From assembly GCA_029260615.1 (NCBI GenBank), contig JAJDCX010000041.1, positions 1 through 64,000 of the forward strand: a stretch of DNA of 64,000 nt, read 5' to 3'. The notes under the pieces were generated by a model that had not been told where the DNA came from, searched no databases, and saw nothing but the letters and a program-made list of their open reading frames with translations. Source of the DNA: Phycisphaeraceae bacterium. GTDB lineage: Bacteria > Planctomycetota > Phycisphaerae > Phycisphaerales > Phycisphaeraceae. Positions 34,619 to 43,513 of this stretch are shown piece after piece (within the stretch, counting starts at the first letter, position 1; each line of letters opens with the position of its first letter). A program made the position numbers and the translations under genes.

Positions 34619-34722
34619 CCCCGTTTTGTACCCGTCAAAATGAATTGCAATGGGCTGACAACACTTGACAAAAAGATCTTTTTAGTGCAGCCTGACATCT
34701 GTCTGCGATGAAGGAGCCAAAC

Positions 34723-34977
34723 GTGCCCAGCTTTTCTAGGACAACCGGATACGCCGCTCTAGCTTTGAGTTGCATGGATAGTCCATGCAATGGCCGGCGG
34801 ATCCCTGTCAAAAACATCTCGGAATGCACAGGCATGCCGCAAGCTTACTTGTCGAAGATCCTGCAGTCGTTGTGGGGGGCGGGCTTGATTCATGCGAATC
34901 GCGTTTACGAAGGTGGGTTCACGCTGGCTCGCCCAGCCGATCCATCGCCTCATGGCAAGTTACGAAGTTGCGTTTGA
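34723..34977 (+). pseudogene. truncated Rrf2-family regulator
   Basis: The frame encodes 84 residues that match the Rrf2 winged helix: TTGYAALALSCMD, RRIPVKNISECTGMPQAYLSKILQSL and AGLIHANRVYEGGFTLARPAD. A full Rrf2 protein is about 140-160 residues; here the dimerisation helix and the cysteine-bearing C-terminal part are missing after residue 72. GTG 34723 has AAGGAG six bases upstream; an ATG at 34708 is also open. It sits just before the molybdoenzyme operon and may once have controlled it. Whether the fragment still binds DNA is not known. Confidence 0.6.
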
Positions 34978-35109
34978 GGATTCACACGTTTGAGGAGCAA
35001 CCTAATGGGTGCAAACCGATGCTAAATCGTCAAAGCCAGCACGGATTTGGCTGGAGCCGCCGGTCTACACAAACAGGCATGCATACAACAACTATTTAGG
35101 GATCACACC

Positions 35110-36060
35110 ATGAATACTGAGATCATCTACGAGATTCAGTCCGGTCCATACTGGGACTGGCGTGTGGCGCTTGACCTTTTCCTCGGCGGCGCCGGAGTCG
35201 GAGCCCTGCTCTTCGCGGTGCTGCTTGATGAAAGATTCAAGGGCAAATACCAGCGCATCTGTCGTACAGCGGCTTGGCTGGCGCCCCTGCTTGTGGGATC
35301 CGGCTTGCTGCTGGTGATGCTGAAGATGGGTCGGCCATTCCACCTGTTTCTTGCATATACGAACTTCAATCCTGCCTCACCACTGTGGTGGGGCGGTGTA
35401 TTTCAGCCTCTGATGCTGGTCGGGGCATTCGTGTATGCGATGAAGTGGCGAGGTGACCATGCCCAGGATGCCGGCCGCACCTGGCTCGGACGATTACTGG
35501 TGCCATTGGCAGTAATCGTTGGTGCCTACCACGGCATGCTGTTGTCGGTCATCGTGGCGAGGCCGCTTTGGAATACGGGGCCGACAGTGGTGGCGGCCAT
35601 GCTCGGATTTGCATCCACCGGTATCGCGGTCGTCATGCTTGTGCATCTGATCCGTATGAAATTGGCCGGCCGCCTGGCGGACGAGGGTCACGTGGCCCAC
35701 TTCCTCGATGACATGCTGGTGGTCCGGAACATCCTCGTCGCGGTTCTGTTGCTGCAACTGGGCACGTTTTTCCTCTGGTGGCTGAGTTTGAAATTCGGCG
35801 CCCTGCAGGATCAGCAGGCACTCGCGGTGGCCAATGAGATATCCGGCCCGATGTTCTGGTGGCTGGGCATCGGCGTTGGGCTCATCCTGCCGCTTGTTCT
35901 CGGGGCTATCGCGGTGTGGCTCGGCGAGGCAGCTCATCGGCGTCTGCAGGTCGGCGTGATCGGGCTGACATGCTCATTGATACTCCTGGGCGGATTCTTC
36001 TTCCGGCTAGCCGTGCTGCTGGGCGGCCAGGAAGATCTACCCGTAAACATCACCTTTTAG
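35110..36060 (+). CDS. NrfD/PsrC-type membrane subunit
   Basis: This 316-residue integral membrane protein has eight or nine hydrophobic helices and the NrfD-like start YWDWRVALDLFLGGAGVGALLF. NrfD/PsrC proteins take electrons from quinol for a periplasmic molybdoenzyme. The ATG at 35110 has AGGGA ahead; an upstream in-frame start is not credible. The gap to the catalytic subunit is 12 bases. The order C-A-B-D (membrane, catalytic, Fe-S, chaperone) occurs in respiratory reductase operons. Confidence 0.9.
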   Translation: MNTEIIYEIQSGPYWDWRVALDLFLGGAGVGALLFAVLLDERFKGKYQRICRTAAWLAPLLVGSGLLLVMLKMGRPFHLFLAYTNFNPASPLWWGGVFQPLMLVGAFVYAMKWRGDHAQDAGRTWLGRLLVPLAVIVGAYHGMLLSVIVARPLWNTGPTVVAAMLGFASTGIAVVMLVHLIRMKLAGRLADEGHVAHFLDDMLVVRNILVAVLLLQLGTFFLWWLSLKFGALQDQQALAVANEISGPMFWWLGIGVGLILPLVLGAIAVWLGEAAHRRLQVGVIGLTCSLILLGGFFFRLAVLLGGQEDLPVNITF

Positions 36061-36072
36061 GGACATACAGCG

Positions 36073-38661
36073 ATGACAACTAGCACCAAAAATCCCATTT
36101 GGGAAAGCGTGAACAGATCTTCTACCCGGCGTACCTTCCTCAAGGCGGCGGGTGGAACCGGTCTGTTGGCCGCGTTTGGCGGCGGCCCGCTGCTGAACTT
36201 CATGGCTGTGGCCGCAACCACAGACAGTAAGAATGCCGTAGCGGGCAAGTGGGTCGCGTCGACCTGCCAGGGCTGTACGACGTGGTGCCCCGTGCAGGTT
36301 CACATCCGTGACGGACGAGCCATCAGCGTGCGCGGCAATCCCCACAGCAAGGCCAATCACGGCAAGATCTGTCCGCGGCCTCACCTGGCACTTCAGCAAG
36401 TGTACGACCCGGACCGTATTAAGGTGCCGATGAAACGCACCAATCCCAAGAAGGGGCGAAACGAAGACCCGAAGTTCGTCCCCATTAGCTGGGATGAAGC
36501 CATGGGCATGATCGCAGACAAGATGATGGAGCTGCGAACCAACGACGAAACTCACAAGTTTGTTTTGTTCCGTGGTCGCTATAGCTACATGCGAGACATC
36601 ATCTATTCCGCGGTACCGAAGATATTTGGTTCGCCTAACGGGATCAGCCACTCGGCGATCTGCGCCGAAGCGGAGAAGTTCGGGCCCTACTACACCGAGG
36701 GCTTCTGGGATTATCGGGATTATGATCTGGAAAACGCCCGCTACGTCCTGTGCTGGGGCGCTGATCCGTTGTCTTCCAATCGCCAAGTCCCTCACGCGAT
36801 CAGCGTTTGGGGCAAGGTGCAAGACCAGGCCCAGATTGCTGTCGTCGATCCTCGTCTATCCGCCACCGCGGCCAAGGCAAATGAGTGGCTGCCGGTCTTG
36901 CCTGGTGAAGACGGGGCGCTGGCGGTGGCTATGGCGCATGTAATCCTGACCGAAGGCCTGTGGAGCCGCGACTTTGTCGGCGACTTTACGGAAGGCCAGA
37001 ACCTGTTCGTGCCGGGCGCAACGGTGGACGAATTGGTCTTCGAAGAGAACCGCACCAACGGCGTGGTCCGCTGGTGGAATCTGGAACTGAAGGACCGCAC
37101 CCCGGAATGGGCCGCTGAGCAATGCGGGATCCCCGCAGAGCAGATCCGGCGTGTCGCGATCGGTTTCGCCAAAGCGGCGCCGCGTGCGATCAGTTGGTTG
37201 TCACCCGGGGCCTGCATGCAGGCACGTGGTGGCTACGCGGCCATGGCGACACACGCGCTGAACGGGCTGGTCGGATCCACCGATCACCTAGGCGGCGTGC
37301 TTCAAAAAACCAAGGTGCCCGCCGACTCGATCCCGGACTATGCCGCCTATCAGGATGAAATGGCCGAGCATAATTCTCATCAGAAAAAAATCGACCAGCG
37401 CGGTACGCTGGCTTTCCCGGCGTTGAAGTCAGGCAAGAGCGGCGGAGGTGTGGTCACCAACAATGCCGCGGACGCGATGCTGAACAAGGACCCCTACGAA
37501 ATCAAGGTGGCGATCGCCTACTGGGCGAACTTCGCTTTCTCCTGTTCAGGCACGGATCGTTGGGAAGAGGCGCTGACCAAACTCCCGTTCTTCGCCCACA
37601 TCACCACCCATGCCTCGGAAATGTCCCACTTTGCGGACGTGGTGCTGCCGGCCGCTCACCACATGTTCGAGAAGTGGAGCTTCGTCAAGAGCAAACAGAA
37701 CCTCTACGGGTATGCCTCTCTGACCGAGCGGGTGGTACAACCGATGTGGGATGTGCGGCAGGACGAGACGGAGATCCCCTGGATGCTCGCCGAGAAGTTG
37801 GCGGAGAAGGGTTTCGATAATCTCCACAAATACTTCAAAGAGCAGTTCCCCGATCCGGAAACCGGCAAGACTCCGACCAACAGCGAGGAGTTCGCGCTGG
37901 CTGCCGTCAAGAAGTTCACACGGTCCCACTGGGACGCCACGCACGGCGACTACGGCAAATACGGTGATAAGCTGAATGGTTGGGCGGATTACGTTGATAA
38001 AGGCGTCTGGAACTCGCACCGATTCAAAGCTGGCGGGGTGCGGGGCAAGTTCAAGACAGCCACCGGTAAGTTCGAGTTCTACAGTGAAACGCTCAAGAAG
38101 GCGCTGGCAGGCCACGCGGAGAAGCACGCCACCACCGTGGACGAGGTTCTCAAGGCAACCAACTACACGGCACGGGGTGAGCTGGCGTTTATCCCCCACT
38201 TCGAGCCGGCCCTGCGCTGGGGAGATGAGAAGGAATATCCGCTCATATTCTTTGAGCACCGCAGCCGGCTGAACCGTGAGGGCCGCTCGGCCAATTGCTC
38301 GTGGTACCAGGCGCACAAAAATGCCGACCCCGGCGATGAGAACTGGGACGATGTTCTGAAGATGAACCCGGTGGACGCAACGAAACTCGGTCTGAAAAAC
38401 GGTGAAGTGGTCAAGGTTACCTCACCCATCGGCAGCATCACGGTTAATCTGAAACTATGGGAGGGCGTAAGACCCGGGACCGTGGCCAAGTGCTACGGCC
38501 AGGGTCACTGGGCCTACGGTCACGTCGCCGCTCTGGACTACCAGAAGCGCATACCGCGCGGCGGCAACAACAACGTGATCCTACCGCCGGAGTATGACCG
38601 GCTCAGTGGTTCGACCGCGCGGCACGGTGGCGTGGCCCGGGTGAAGATTGAAAAAGCTTAA
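36073..38661 (+). CDS. molybdopterin oxidoreductase catalytic subunit, ArrA-like
   Basis: This 862-residue enzyme has a Tat signal (TRRTFLKAAGG) and a C-x2-C-x3-C-x27-C [4Fe-4S] motif (Cys65, 68, 72, 100). The Mo ligand is probably Cys197 in HSAICAEAEKFG. Relative to this cysteine, Arg169, Tyr170, His193, Ser194, Lys202 and Tyr214 fall at the positions I recall for the arsenate-binding residues of Shewanella ArrA (Arg165, Tyr166, His189, Ser190, Lys198, Tyr210). Length fits ArrA (about 850). It is exported folded, acting in the periplasm. Related polysulfide, thiosulfate, selenite or arsenite (ArxA) enzymes share this architecture, so the substrate is not certain. Confidence 0.9.
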   Translation: MTTSTKNPIWESVNRSSTRRTFLKAAGGTGLLAAFGGGPLLNFMAVAATTDSKNAVAGKWVASTCQGCTTWCPVQVHIRDGRAISVRGNPHSKANHGKICPRPHLALQQVYDPDRIKVPMKRTNPKKGRNEDPKFVPISWDEAMGMIADKMMELRTNDETHKFVLFRGRYSYMRDIIYSAVPKIFGSPNGISHSAICAEAEKFGPYYTEGFWDYRDYDLENARYVLCWGADPLSSNRQVPHAISVWGKVQDQAQIAVVDPRLSATAAKANEWLPVLPGEDGALAVAMAHVILTEGLWSRDFVGDFTEGQNLFVPGATVDELVFEENRTNGVVRWWNLELKDRTPEWAAEQCGIPAEQIRRVAIGFAKAAPRAISWLSPGACMQARGGYAAMATHALNGLVGSTDHLGGVLQKTKVPADSIPDYAAYQDEMAEHNSHQKKIDQRGTLAFPALKSGKSGGGVVTNNAADAMLNKDPYEIKVAIAYWANFAFSCSGTDRWEEALTKLPFFAHITTHASEMSHFADVVLPAAHHMFEKWSFVKSKQNLYGYASLTERVVQPMWDVRQDETEIPWMLAEKLAEKGFDNLHKYFKEQFPDPETGKTPTNSEEFALAAVKKFTRSHWDATHGDYGKYGDKLNGWADYVDKGVWNSHRFKAGGVRGKFKTATGKFEFYSETLKKALAGHAEKHATTVDEVLKATNYTARGELAFIPHFEPALRWGDEKEYPLIFFEHRSRLNREGRSANCSWYQAHKNADPGDENWDDVLKMNPVDATKLGLKNGEVVKVTSPIGSITVNLKLWEGVRPGTVAKCYGQGHWAYGHVAALDYQKRIPRGGNNNVILPPEYDRLSGSTARHGGVARVKIEKA

Positions 38662-38676
38662 CCGGAAAAGGATACC

Positions 38677-39375
38677 ATGATGGCTAAGAAACAATACTCC
38701 ATGGTGATCGACCTGCATGCCTGTGTAGGGTGCGCGGCCTGTGACATCGCCTGCAAGCGTGAAAACAATGTGCCCGCCGACTTCGCCTGGTCCAATCACA
38801 TCATTCAGACGGAAGGCACCTTCCCCAATGTGAAGTACCGTCACATACCGACGATGTGTAATCATTGCTCGAATGCGCCGTGCGTGGCGAATTGTCCGAC
38901 GACGGCCATGCACAAAACCGAGGACGGGCTGACGATGCTCGACGCGGACAAGTGCATCGGCTGTCGGGCCTGCCAGTTGGCGTGCCCGTACGGTGTCATT
39001 TACTTCAACGAGCACGAGCCGCACCAGGACACCCCCGCGGATAAGGCGCCCGTTATCCCGGGATGCACAGCCACGCTCGAGGAGGTTCGCGCAAAGACGG
39101 GGGTGCCTTTGCCGTACTACAACCCCGCGCGAGCCGAGACCATCCCCGGCGTTCGGCCGAAAGGTGTGGCGGAGAAGTGCACGATGTGCGACCACCGCTT
39201 GGCCAAGGGAGATATGCCGGCCTGCGTCGAGGCATGTCCAGCGGGGGCGCGTATCTTCGGTGATATGAACGATCCACAAAGCGACCCACGCAAGGCACTG
39301 GACAAACATGCACCCAGCGTGCTACGACCAGAAAAAGGAACGCGACCCAATGTCCTCTACATCCGCGAGTTCTGA
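38677..39375 (+). CDS. four-cluster Fe-S subunit (DmsB/PsrB/ArrB type)
   Basis: This 232-residue protein carries sixteen cysteines in four ferredoxin sets: CVGCAACDIACK, CNHCSNAPCVANCP, CIGCRACQLACP, and a separated set CTMCDHR/CVEACP. They hold four [4Fe-4S] clusters that link the catalytic molybdenum subunit to the NrfD-like quinol oxidase. Length and arrangement match ArrB and PsrB. The tandem ATGs at 38677 and 38680 are alternative starts. The chaperone gene begins within its last codons. Confidence 0.93.
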   Translation: MMAKKQYSMVIDLHACVGCAACDIACKRENNVPADFAWSNHIIQTEGTFPNVKYRHIPTMCNHCSNAPCVANCPTTAMHKTEDGLTMLDADKCIGCRACQLACPYGVIYFNEHEPHQDTPADKAPVIPGCTATLEEVRAKTGVPLPYYNPARAETIPGVRPKGVAEKCTMCDHRLAKGDMPACVEACPAGARIFGDMNDPQSDPRKALDKHAPSVLRPEKGTRPNVLYIREF

Positions 39376-40012
39376 TCCCGTACCGGCAGGGCAGCCCTTG
39401 GAGCCACAGTTGGATTCATCCCACGAGGTAGTACGGGCCAATCTCTACCACTTGCTGGCCAAGTGTTTCTCTTCGCCCCTGGAAATGGAGCCGCAGCACC
39501 CCGTGCAGTTGCGTTCGGCGGTTGCTGATCTGGGACCCGTTCTGCAGAGCCCGGGGCGTGCCTTGGCCAAAGCCTGGGAAGACGCGCTGGAGGACCCCGA
39601 GGCGATGGCGCTTGCCTATGCGCGGCTTTTTTTGGGACCGTTTGAGATCCTCGCTTCGCCCTACGCCTCGTTTTATCTGGAGCCCGATCAACGCCTGATG
39701 GGCGAGGTCAGTCAAGCGGTGGCACAGACCTATGCAGCATGCGGCCTCGCCCCCGGCCCCGGCCCGCGCGAGGCACCCGACCACGTCGCCGTGGAATGGG
39801 AGTTCATGTATTTCCTGACGTATCAGTATCTCGAAACCGGCGACGAGCGCTGGATCGAGCAGCGTCAGCAATTTCTCTCAACCCATCTCAATCTCTGGAT
39901 GCCATCACTTGCCAAGGTGATCGCGCAAGCAAATGAGCACACCTTTTACGGTGCCGTGGCCGAGATGTTGACGGCCGTACTTGAAGACTTGGAACCGGTG
40001 GCGGAAATATGA
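39350..40012 (+). CDS. TorD-family molybdoenzyme chaperone
   Basis: This 220-residue helical protein shows the TorD signature: YARLFLGPFEILASPYASFYLE and PDHVAVEWEFMYFL. TorD/DmsD proteins bind the Tat signal of their enzyme and help cofactor insertion before export; the catalytic subunit here has such a signal. ATG 39350 has AAGGAA nine bases upstream and overlaps the Fe-S gene by 26 bases. The longer open frame from 39308 is not needed. Confidence 0.88.
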   Translation: MSSTSASSDPVPAGQPLEPQLDSSHEVVRANLYHLLAKCFSSPLEMEPQHPVQLRSAVADLGPVLQSPGRALAKAWEDALEDPEAMALAYARLFLGPFEILASPYASFYLEPDQRLMGEVSQAVAQTYAACGLAPGPGPREAPDHVAVEWEFMYFLTYQYLETGDERWIEQRQQFLSTHLNLWMPSLAKVIAQANEHTFYGAVAEMLTAVLEDLEPVAEI

Positions 40013-40050
40013 CCTTTAACGACACACAGACCCCGTTCCGGAGTATACAG

Positions 40051-40719
40051 ATGCGTGCTCGTGCAGCAATCGTGGTCGTCATAGCTCTGTCGCCAGCGTT
40101 GGCGTTGGCGACCTCCACTGGCCTGAACAACATCCCCACCGCCGACACGCCCGGGCACCGTGAGGTAGTATTCCAGGGATTCGTCAACCTGACCGACGAG
40201 AAGTCCGACGACCAATTTGCGGGTTTCAAGACCGGGCTCCATTCTTCAGAACACCGCTTTGAGTGGGGCTTGGACACACGTCTGGGAGATAACGACCCGA
40301 GGGTTGCGGTCTTCCAAGCCAAGTACGCCGTCCAGCCTTGGGAGACCCTGCCAACCGTAGCGGTCGGGGCCGCTAACATGGCTGTCACGCCCAGCGATCG
40401 CGACAAGGTCGGCCAGCCGTTCAAGTTCCTGGTCCTTACGCAGGACTTCGGCTGGCTTCGAGGTCACGCGGGCTACGGGTTTCAGCAGAATAACAACGCG
40501 GCGTTCTTCGGGCTCGACAAGACTGTGACATTGTTCGACCGCGCCCTGATGTTGCGCACCGATGCGATCCAGATACAGGATGAGTCGCAATGGTTGGGTA
40601 GCGCCGGGTTCATCTACTTCCTGCAAGACAACCTGGCGGTGGAGAGTTGGGTCTCGCAGCCGTTTGATAACGGCAAACCCACCTACACGCTGAAGCTGAA
40701 CTTGATCTTCAAGTACTGA
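40051..40719 (+). CDS. outer-membrane beta-barrel-like protein, function unknown
   Basis: This 222-residue protein has a signal peptide (RARAAIVVVIALSPALALA) and amphipathic strands ending in LKLNLIFKY, with aromatic final residue as in barrel proteins. I do not recognise the family. It lies between the TorD and MoaA genes. The ATG at 40051 has CCGGAG eight bases upstream; an ATG at 40009 overlaps the TorD stop (ATGA) and may be the translational restart. A link to a molybdoenzyme is unusual and unexplained. Confidence 0.6.
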   Translation: MRARAAIVVVIALSPALALATSTGLNNIPTADTPGHREVVFQGFVNLTDEKSDDQFAGFKTGLHSSEHRFEWGLDTRLGDNDPRVAVFQAKYAVQPWETLPTVAVGAANMAVTPSDRDKVGQPFKFLVLTQDFGWLRGHAGYGFQQNNNAAFFGLDKTVTLFDRALMLRTDAIQIQDESQWLGSAGFIYFLQDNLAVESWVSQPFDNGKPTYTLKLNLIFKY

Positions 40720-40807
40720 ACCCACGACTTATTATGAATAATCCGGTTCAAGTTGACCTGATCTTTCTATTTTGAACTCGGAGAACTCCTCCCAATCCTG
40801 TTTGAGA

Positions 40808-41776
40808 ATGATGCACGACAACCACGGCCGAACAATCCACTACCTCCGCCTGTCACTGACAGGTGCGTGTCACATGCGCTGCACTTACTGCCGTCCGAAT
40901 TATGATCGAAACACAAAAAGCAACATGATGACGGCGGCCGAGATCGAGACGCTTGTTCGCCACCTCGTGACCGAACACGGCGTAACCAAGGTCCGACTCA
41001 CCGGCGGCGACCCCACGACAAGGGCGGACCTCGTCGAGATCATCGAACGCCTCGCCGCGATCGACGGCCTGTGCGACCTGGCCATGACCACGAATGGCTT
41101 GACGCTCAAGCGGATGGCCGAACGCTACGCCAAGGCCGGGCTTAGTCGAGTCAATGTCAGCCTCGATTCACTGGATCGTGAACAGTTCGCACAGATTACG
41201 GGTGTTGATGGGCTGAGGCATGTAATCGCAGGCATCGATACCGCCATTGCGAGCGGCTTGACGCCGCTTAAGATCAACACCGTCGTCCTGCGGGATGAAA
41301 ACGAAACACAGCTCAACCCTCTGGTCCAGTTCGCGGCAGACCGGGGTATAGAGATCAGGTTCATCGAGCTGATGCCGATGGGCCCCTTGGCCGAGCAGTG
41401 GGCCGATCGTTACATCTCAGCCGATCAGATGCGCCACCGCCTACAAACCGCGGTGGTTCGTTGGCTGCCCCGCCATCAGAGCTCCGACTCGGCTAAACCC
41501 TACACCGCCCTCTTACGAGACGGCCGCGAGGTCGGGGTCGGATTCATCACGCCGATGAGTTGCAACTTCTGCTCCGCATGCAGCCGTATCCGCATCGCGG
41601 CCGACGGCATGTTGTACCCATGCCTGATGGGTCAGCCAAGCGGATCGATCCTACCGGCCTTACGCCCACGGTACGATCCAGTATGCCTCGATCGAGCACT
41701 CTTGGAGAGCTTGAATGCAAAAGCGGCGGAGCACCCTCAGCAGGGATTCGTGGTGATGACACACATCGGGGGATGA
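40808..41776 (+). CDS. moaA: GTP 3',8-cyclase MoaA
   Basis: This 322-residue radical-SAM protein makes the first intermediate of molybdopterin from GTP. The N-terminal cluster motif is CHMRCTYC (Cys21, 25, 28), followed by LTGGDP for SAM binding. The C-terminal [4Fe-4S] set is CNFCSAC...C (near residue 275), and the protein ends HIGG, the GG tail essential in MoaA. It is thus a full-length MoaA, dedicated to the adjacent Mo-enzyme operon by position. ATG 40808 or 40811 is likely; an upstream TTG at 40772 lacks a ribosome site. Confidence 0.92.
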   Translation: MMHDNHGRTIHYLRLSLTGACHMRCTYCRPNYDRNTKSNMMTAAEIETLVRHLVTEHGVTKVRLTGGDPTTRADLVEIIERLAAIDGLCDLAMTTNGLTLKRMAERYAKAGLSRVNVSLDSLDREQFAQITGVDGLRHVIAGIDTAIASGLTPLKINTVVLRDENETQLNPLVQFAADRGIEIRFIELMPMGPLAEQWADRYISADQMRHRLQTAVVRWLPRHQSSDSAKPYTALLRDGREVGVGFITPMSCNFCSACSRIRIAADGMLYPCLMGQPSGSILPALRPRYDPVCLDRALLESLNAKAAEHPQQGFVVMTHIGG

Positions 41777-41826
41777 CTGAAGTCGGAGTAATTGTTCTAT
41801 TTCTCTATTCATGGAGCTTATCGATT

Positions 41827-43149
41827 ATGCTACGGAAAAACTGGAAGGCCGCCGTGTTTACGATTGCTGGTTTGGGTCTGCTGACCCCGGCACAGGGCGA
41901 TCAGATCGCCGACATGCAGGCACAGATGGATGTCATGAGCGCGAAACTGTCGCAGTTAGAAGCCGAGCAGGGGGACAACTGGCTGAACGAACGCCGTGCC
42001 GAAGAGGTCAAGGGCTTGATCATGGAGGTGCTGTCGGATGCTGACACACGCGCTTCGCTGCTAAACGACGGTGTACTCGCGGGGCACGACGGCAAACATT
42101 TCTTCATCAGTAGCGCCGACGGGACCTTCGCGCTGTACCTCGGTGGGCAGATCGACCTCCGCTATATCTGGAACCAGCAAGACAGCAGCACCGGCGATGA
42201 GGACGAGGGCGGTTTCCAGACCCGGCGGCTGAAGCTCAAGGCCAGCGGTCACATCTCCAGCCCGAAGATCAAGTACAAAGTGACGTTGGCTACCGATCGG
42301 GGTGACGGCAACGCATTCCTGGAAGCGTACGAAGTCGCCCACCAGGTCAACGACAACATCAATGTTGCTGCCGGTCTGATGAAACTGCCGTTCCTCACCG
42401 AGGAACTGACAAGTTCCAGTCAGCTGCTCGCCGTGGAGCGTACCCCCACTAACGAGTACTTCACCCTCAACCGTGCCGAGGGCGTCCGCCTGCGTTACGA
42501 CGATGGGCCGATCCTGATCAACTTCATGATTAGCGACGGTGCCAACTCCGAGCGCTCCGACTTCGACGACGACGAATCCGAGATCGCACTGACCGGCCGC
42601 ATCGACTACCTGGTCCAGGGCGAGCGGAGCCAGGGCAAAGACTTTACCGGCTGGAGCGGTGAGGAGCAGTTCCTGAACATCGGCGGTGCCTACCACCTGG
42701 AATACGGCGACGGCCGAAACGGCGGGACGGATAACTACCACGCGCACACCATCGACGCGCATTGGGAGAACGGCCCGCTGAACCTGTTCGCCGCCTACAT
42801 AGGCGCGACGATCGACCCCGACTCGTCCGGTTCCAGCGACCGTGACATGGCCGGTTTCGTCGTTCAGGGCGGCATCCACGTTGTGCCCGACAAGGTCGAG
42901 GTCTTTGGCCAGTGGTTCTACATCGACGGAGACGTCGCGGGTGAAGACGAGTTCGACGGCTGCGTCGTCGGGTTCAACTACTACATCAACGGCCACAAGA
43001 CCAAGCTCACCACGGATGTGATCTGGCTTAACGATATGCTTCCGTCCTCCAACCCGTTCGGCGCCAGTGCAAGCAGCAGCGGCCTGGGCCTGATCACCGG
43101 CACCGAAGACGAGCTAGCAGTTCGCACCCAGTTCCAAGTGCTGTTCTAA
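41827..43149 (+). CDS. OprO/OprP-like phosphate-selective porin
   Basis: This 440-residue protein begins with a signal peptide (LRKNWKAAVFTIAGLGLLTPAQG), then a short coiled coil (IADMQAQMDVMSAKLSQLEAEQ). A beta-barrel ending in LAVRTQFQVLF follows, with FLTRRLKLKASGHI-like and GQIDLRYIWN strands typical of the Porin_O_P family. Such porins carry phosphate or pyrophosphate, and arsenate resembles phosphate. Lying last in this operon it may admit the anionic substrate. ATG 41827 has GGAG about ten bases upstream; the longer open frame back to 41560 overlaps moaA and is not a gene. Confidence 0.85.
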   Translation: MLRKNWKAAVFTIAGLGLLTPAQGDQIADMQAQMDVMSAKLSQLEAEQGDNWLNERRAEEVKGLIMEVLSDADTRASLLNDGVLAGHDGKHFFISSADGTFALYLGGQIDLRYIWNQQDSSTGDEDEGGFQTRRLKLKASGHISSPKIKYKVTLATDRGDGNAFLEAYEVAHQVNDNINVAAGLMKLPFLTEELTSSSQLLAVERTPTNEYFTLNRAEGVRLRYDDGPILINFMISDGANSERSDFDDDESEIALTGRIDYLVQGERSQGKDFTGWSGEEQFLNIGGAYHLEYGDGRNGGTDNYHAHTIDAHWENGPLNLFAAYIGATIDPDSSGSSDRDMAGFVVQGGIHVVPDKVEVFGQWFYIDGDVAGEDEFDGCVVGFNYYINGHKTKLTTDVIWLNDMLPSSNPFGASASSSGLGLITGTEDELAVRTQFQVLF

Positions 43150-43176
43150 AGACCCACTTAAGTCTCTTGTACTACG

Positions 43177-43204
43177 CAGCCCCCAGGCACGATGCTGGGG
43201 GCTG
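43177..43204 (+). terminator. intrinsic terminator after the porin gene
   Basis: CAGCCCCCAG (43177-43186) pairs perfectly over ten bases with CTGGGGGCTG (43195-43204) around an 8-base loop, 28 bases after the porin stop. The following sequence is TGTATTGTG. This ends the molybdoenzyme operon. Confidence 0.75.
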
Positions 43205-43513
43205 TGTATTGTGTGTTGGCAATGGAATATCCCGCGGCAAAACTGGCGCATGCAGCCATCTGATCTGCCCTCTTCGAGGTATGGCCGGCTGGCTTAAGCG
43301 GCCAAAGTAGGGACAGAATCAGCGTGTCAAGGTCAAGTGGGGTGACACGCGGTAACCAACAACACACCAAACACTTACACGCTTGATGGCGTCCCGGAAA
43401 CTGACAGATTTTCCAGCAATTAGCACGTTTTAAGCCATAATCAGCACCTCCAACTCCCCATATGATGCCCCCGCTATTAACCCCTAAAGCCACGATCAAA
43501 ACTCGAATTGACC
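43205..43513. other. intergenic region without recognised gene
   Basis: Between the terminator and the stop of the giant minus-strand gene lies ~300 bases. A 119-residue minus-strand frame here has no ribosome site or recognisable content. I see no RNA gene or repeat. Confidence 0.5.

Noticed and set aside
34665-34670. TTGACA before the truncated Rrf2 gene as a sigma-70 promoter
   Set aside because: No -10-like hexamer at 16-18 bases.
41560-41826. N-terminal extension of the porin gene
   Set aside because: It overlaps moaA in another frame; the signal peptide begins at 41827 behind a GGAG.
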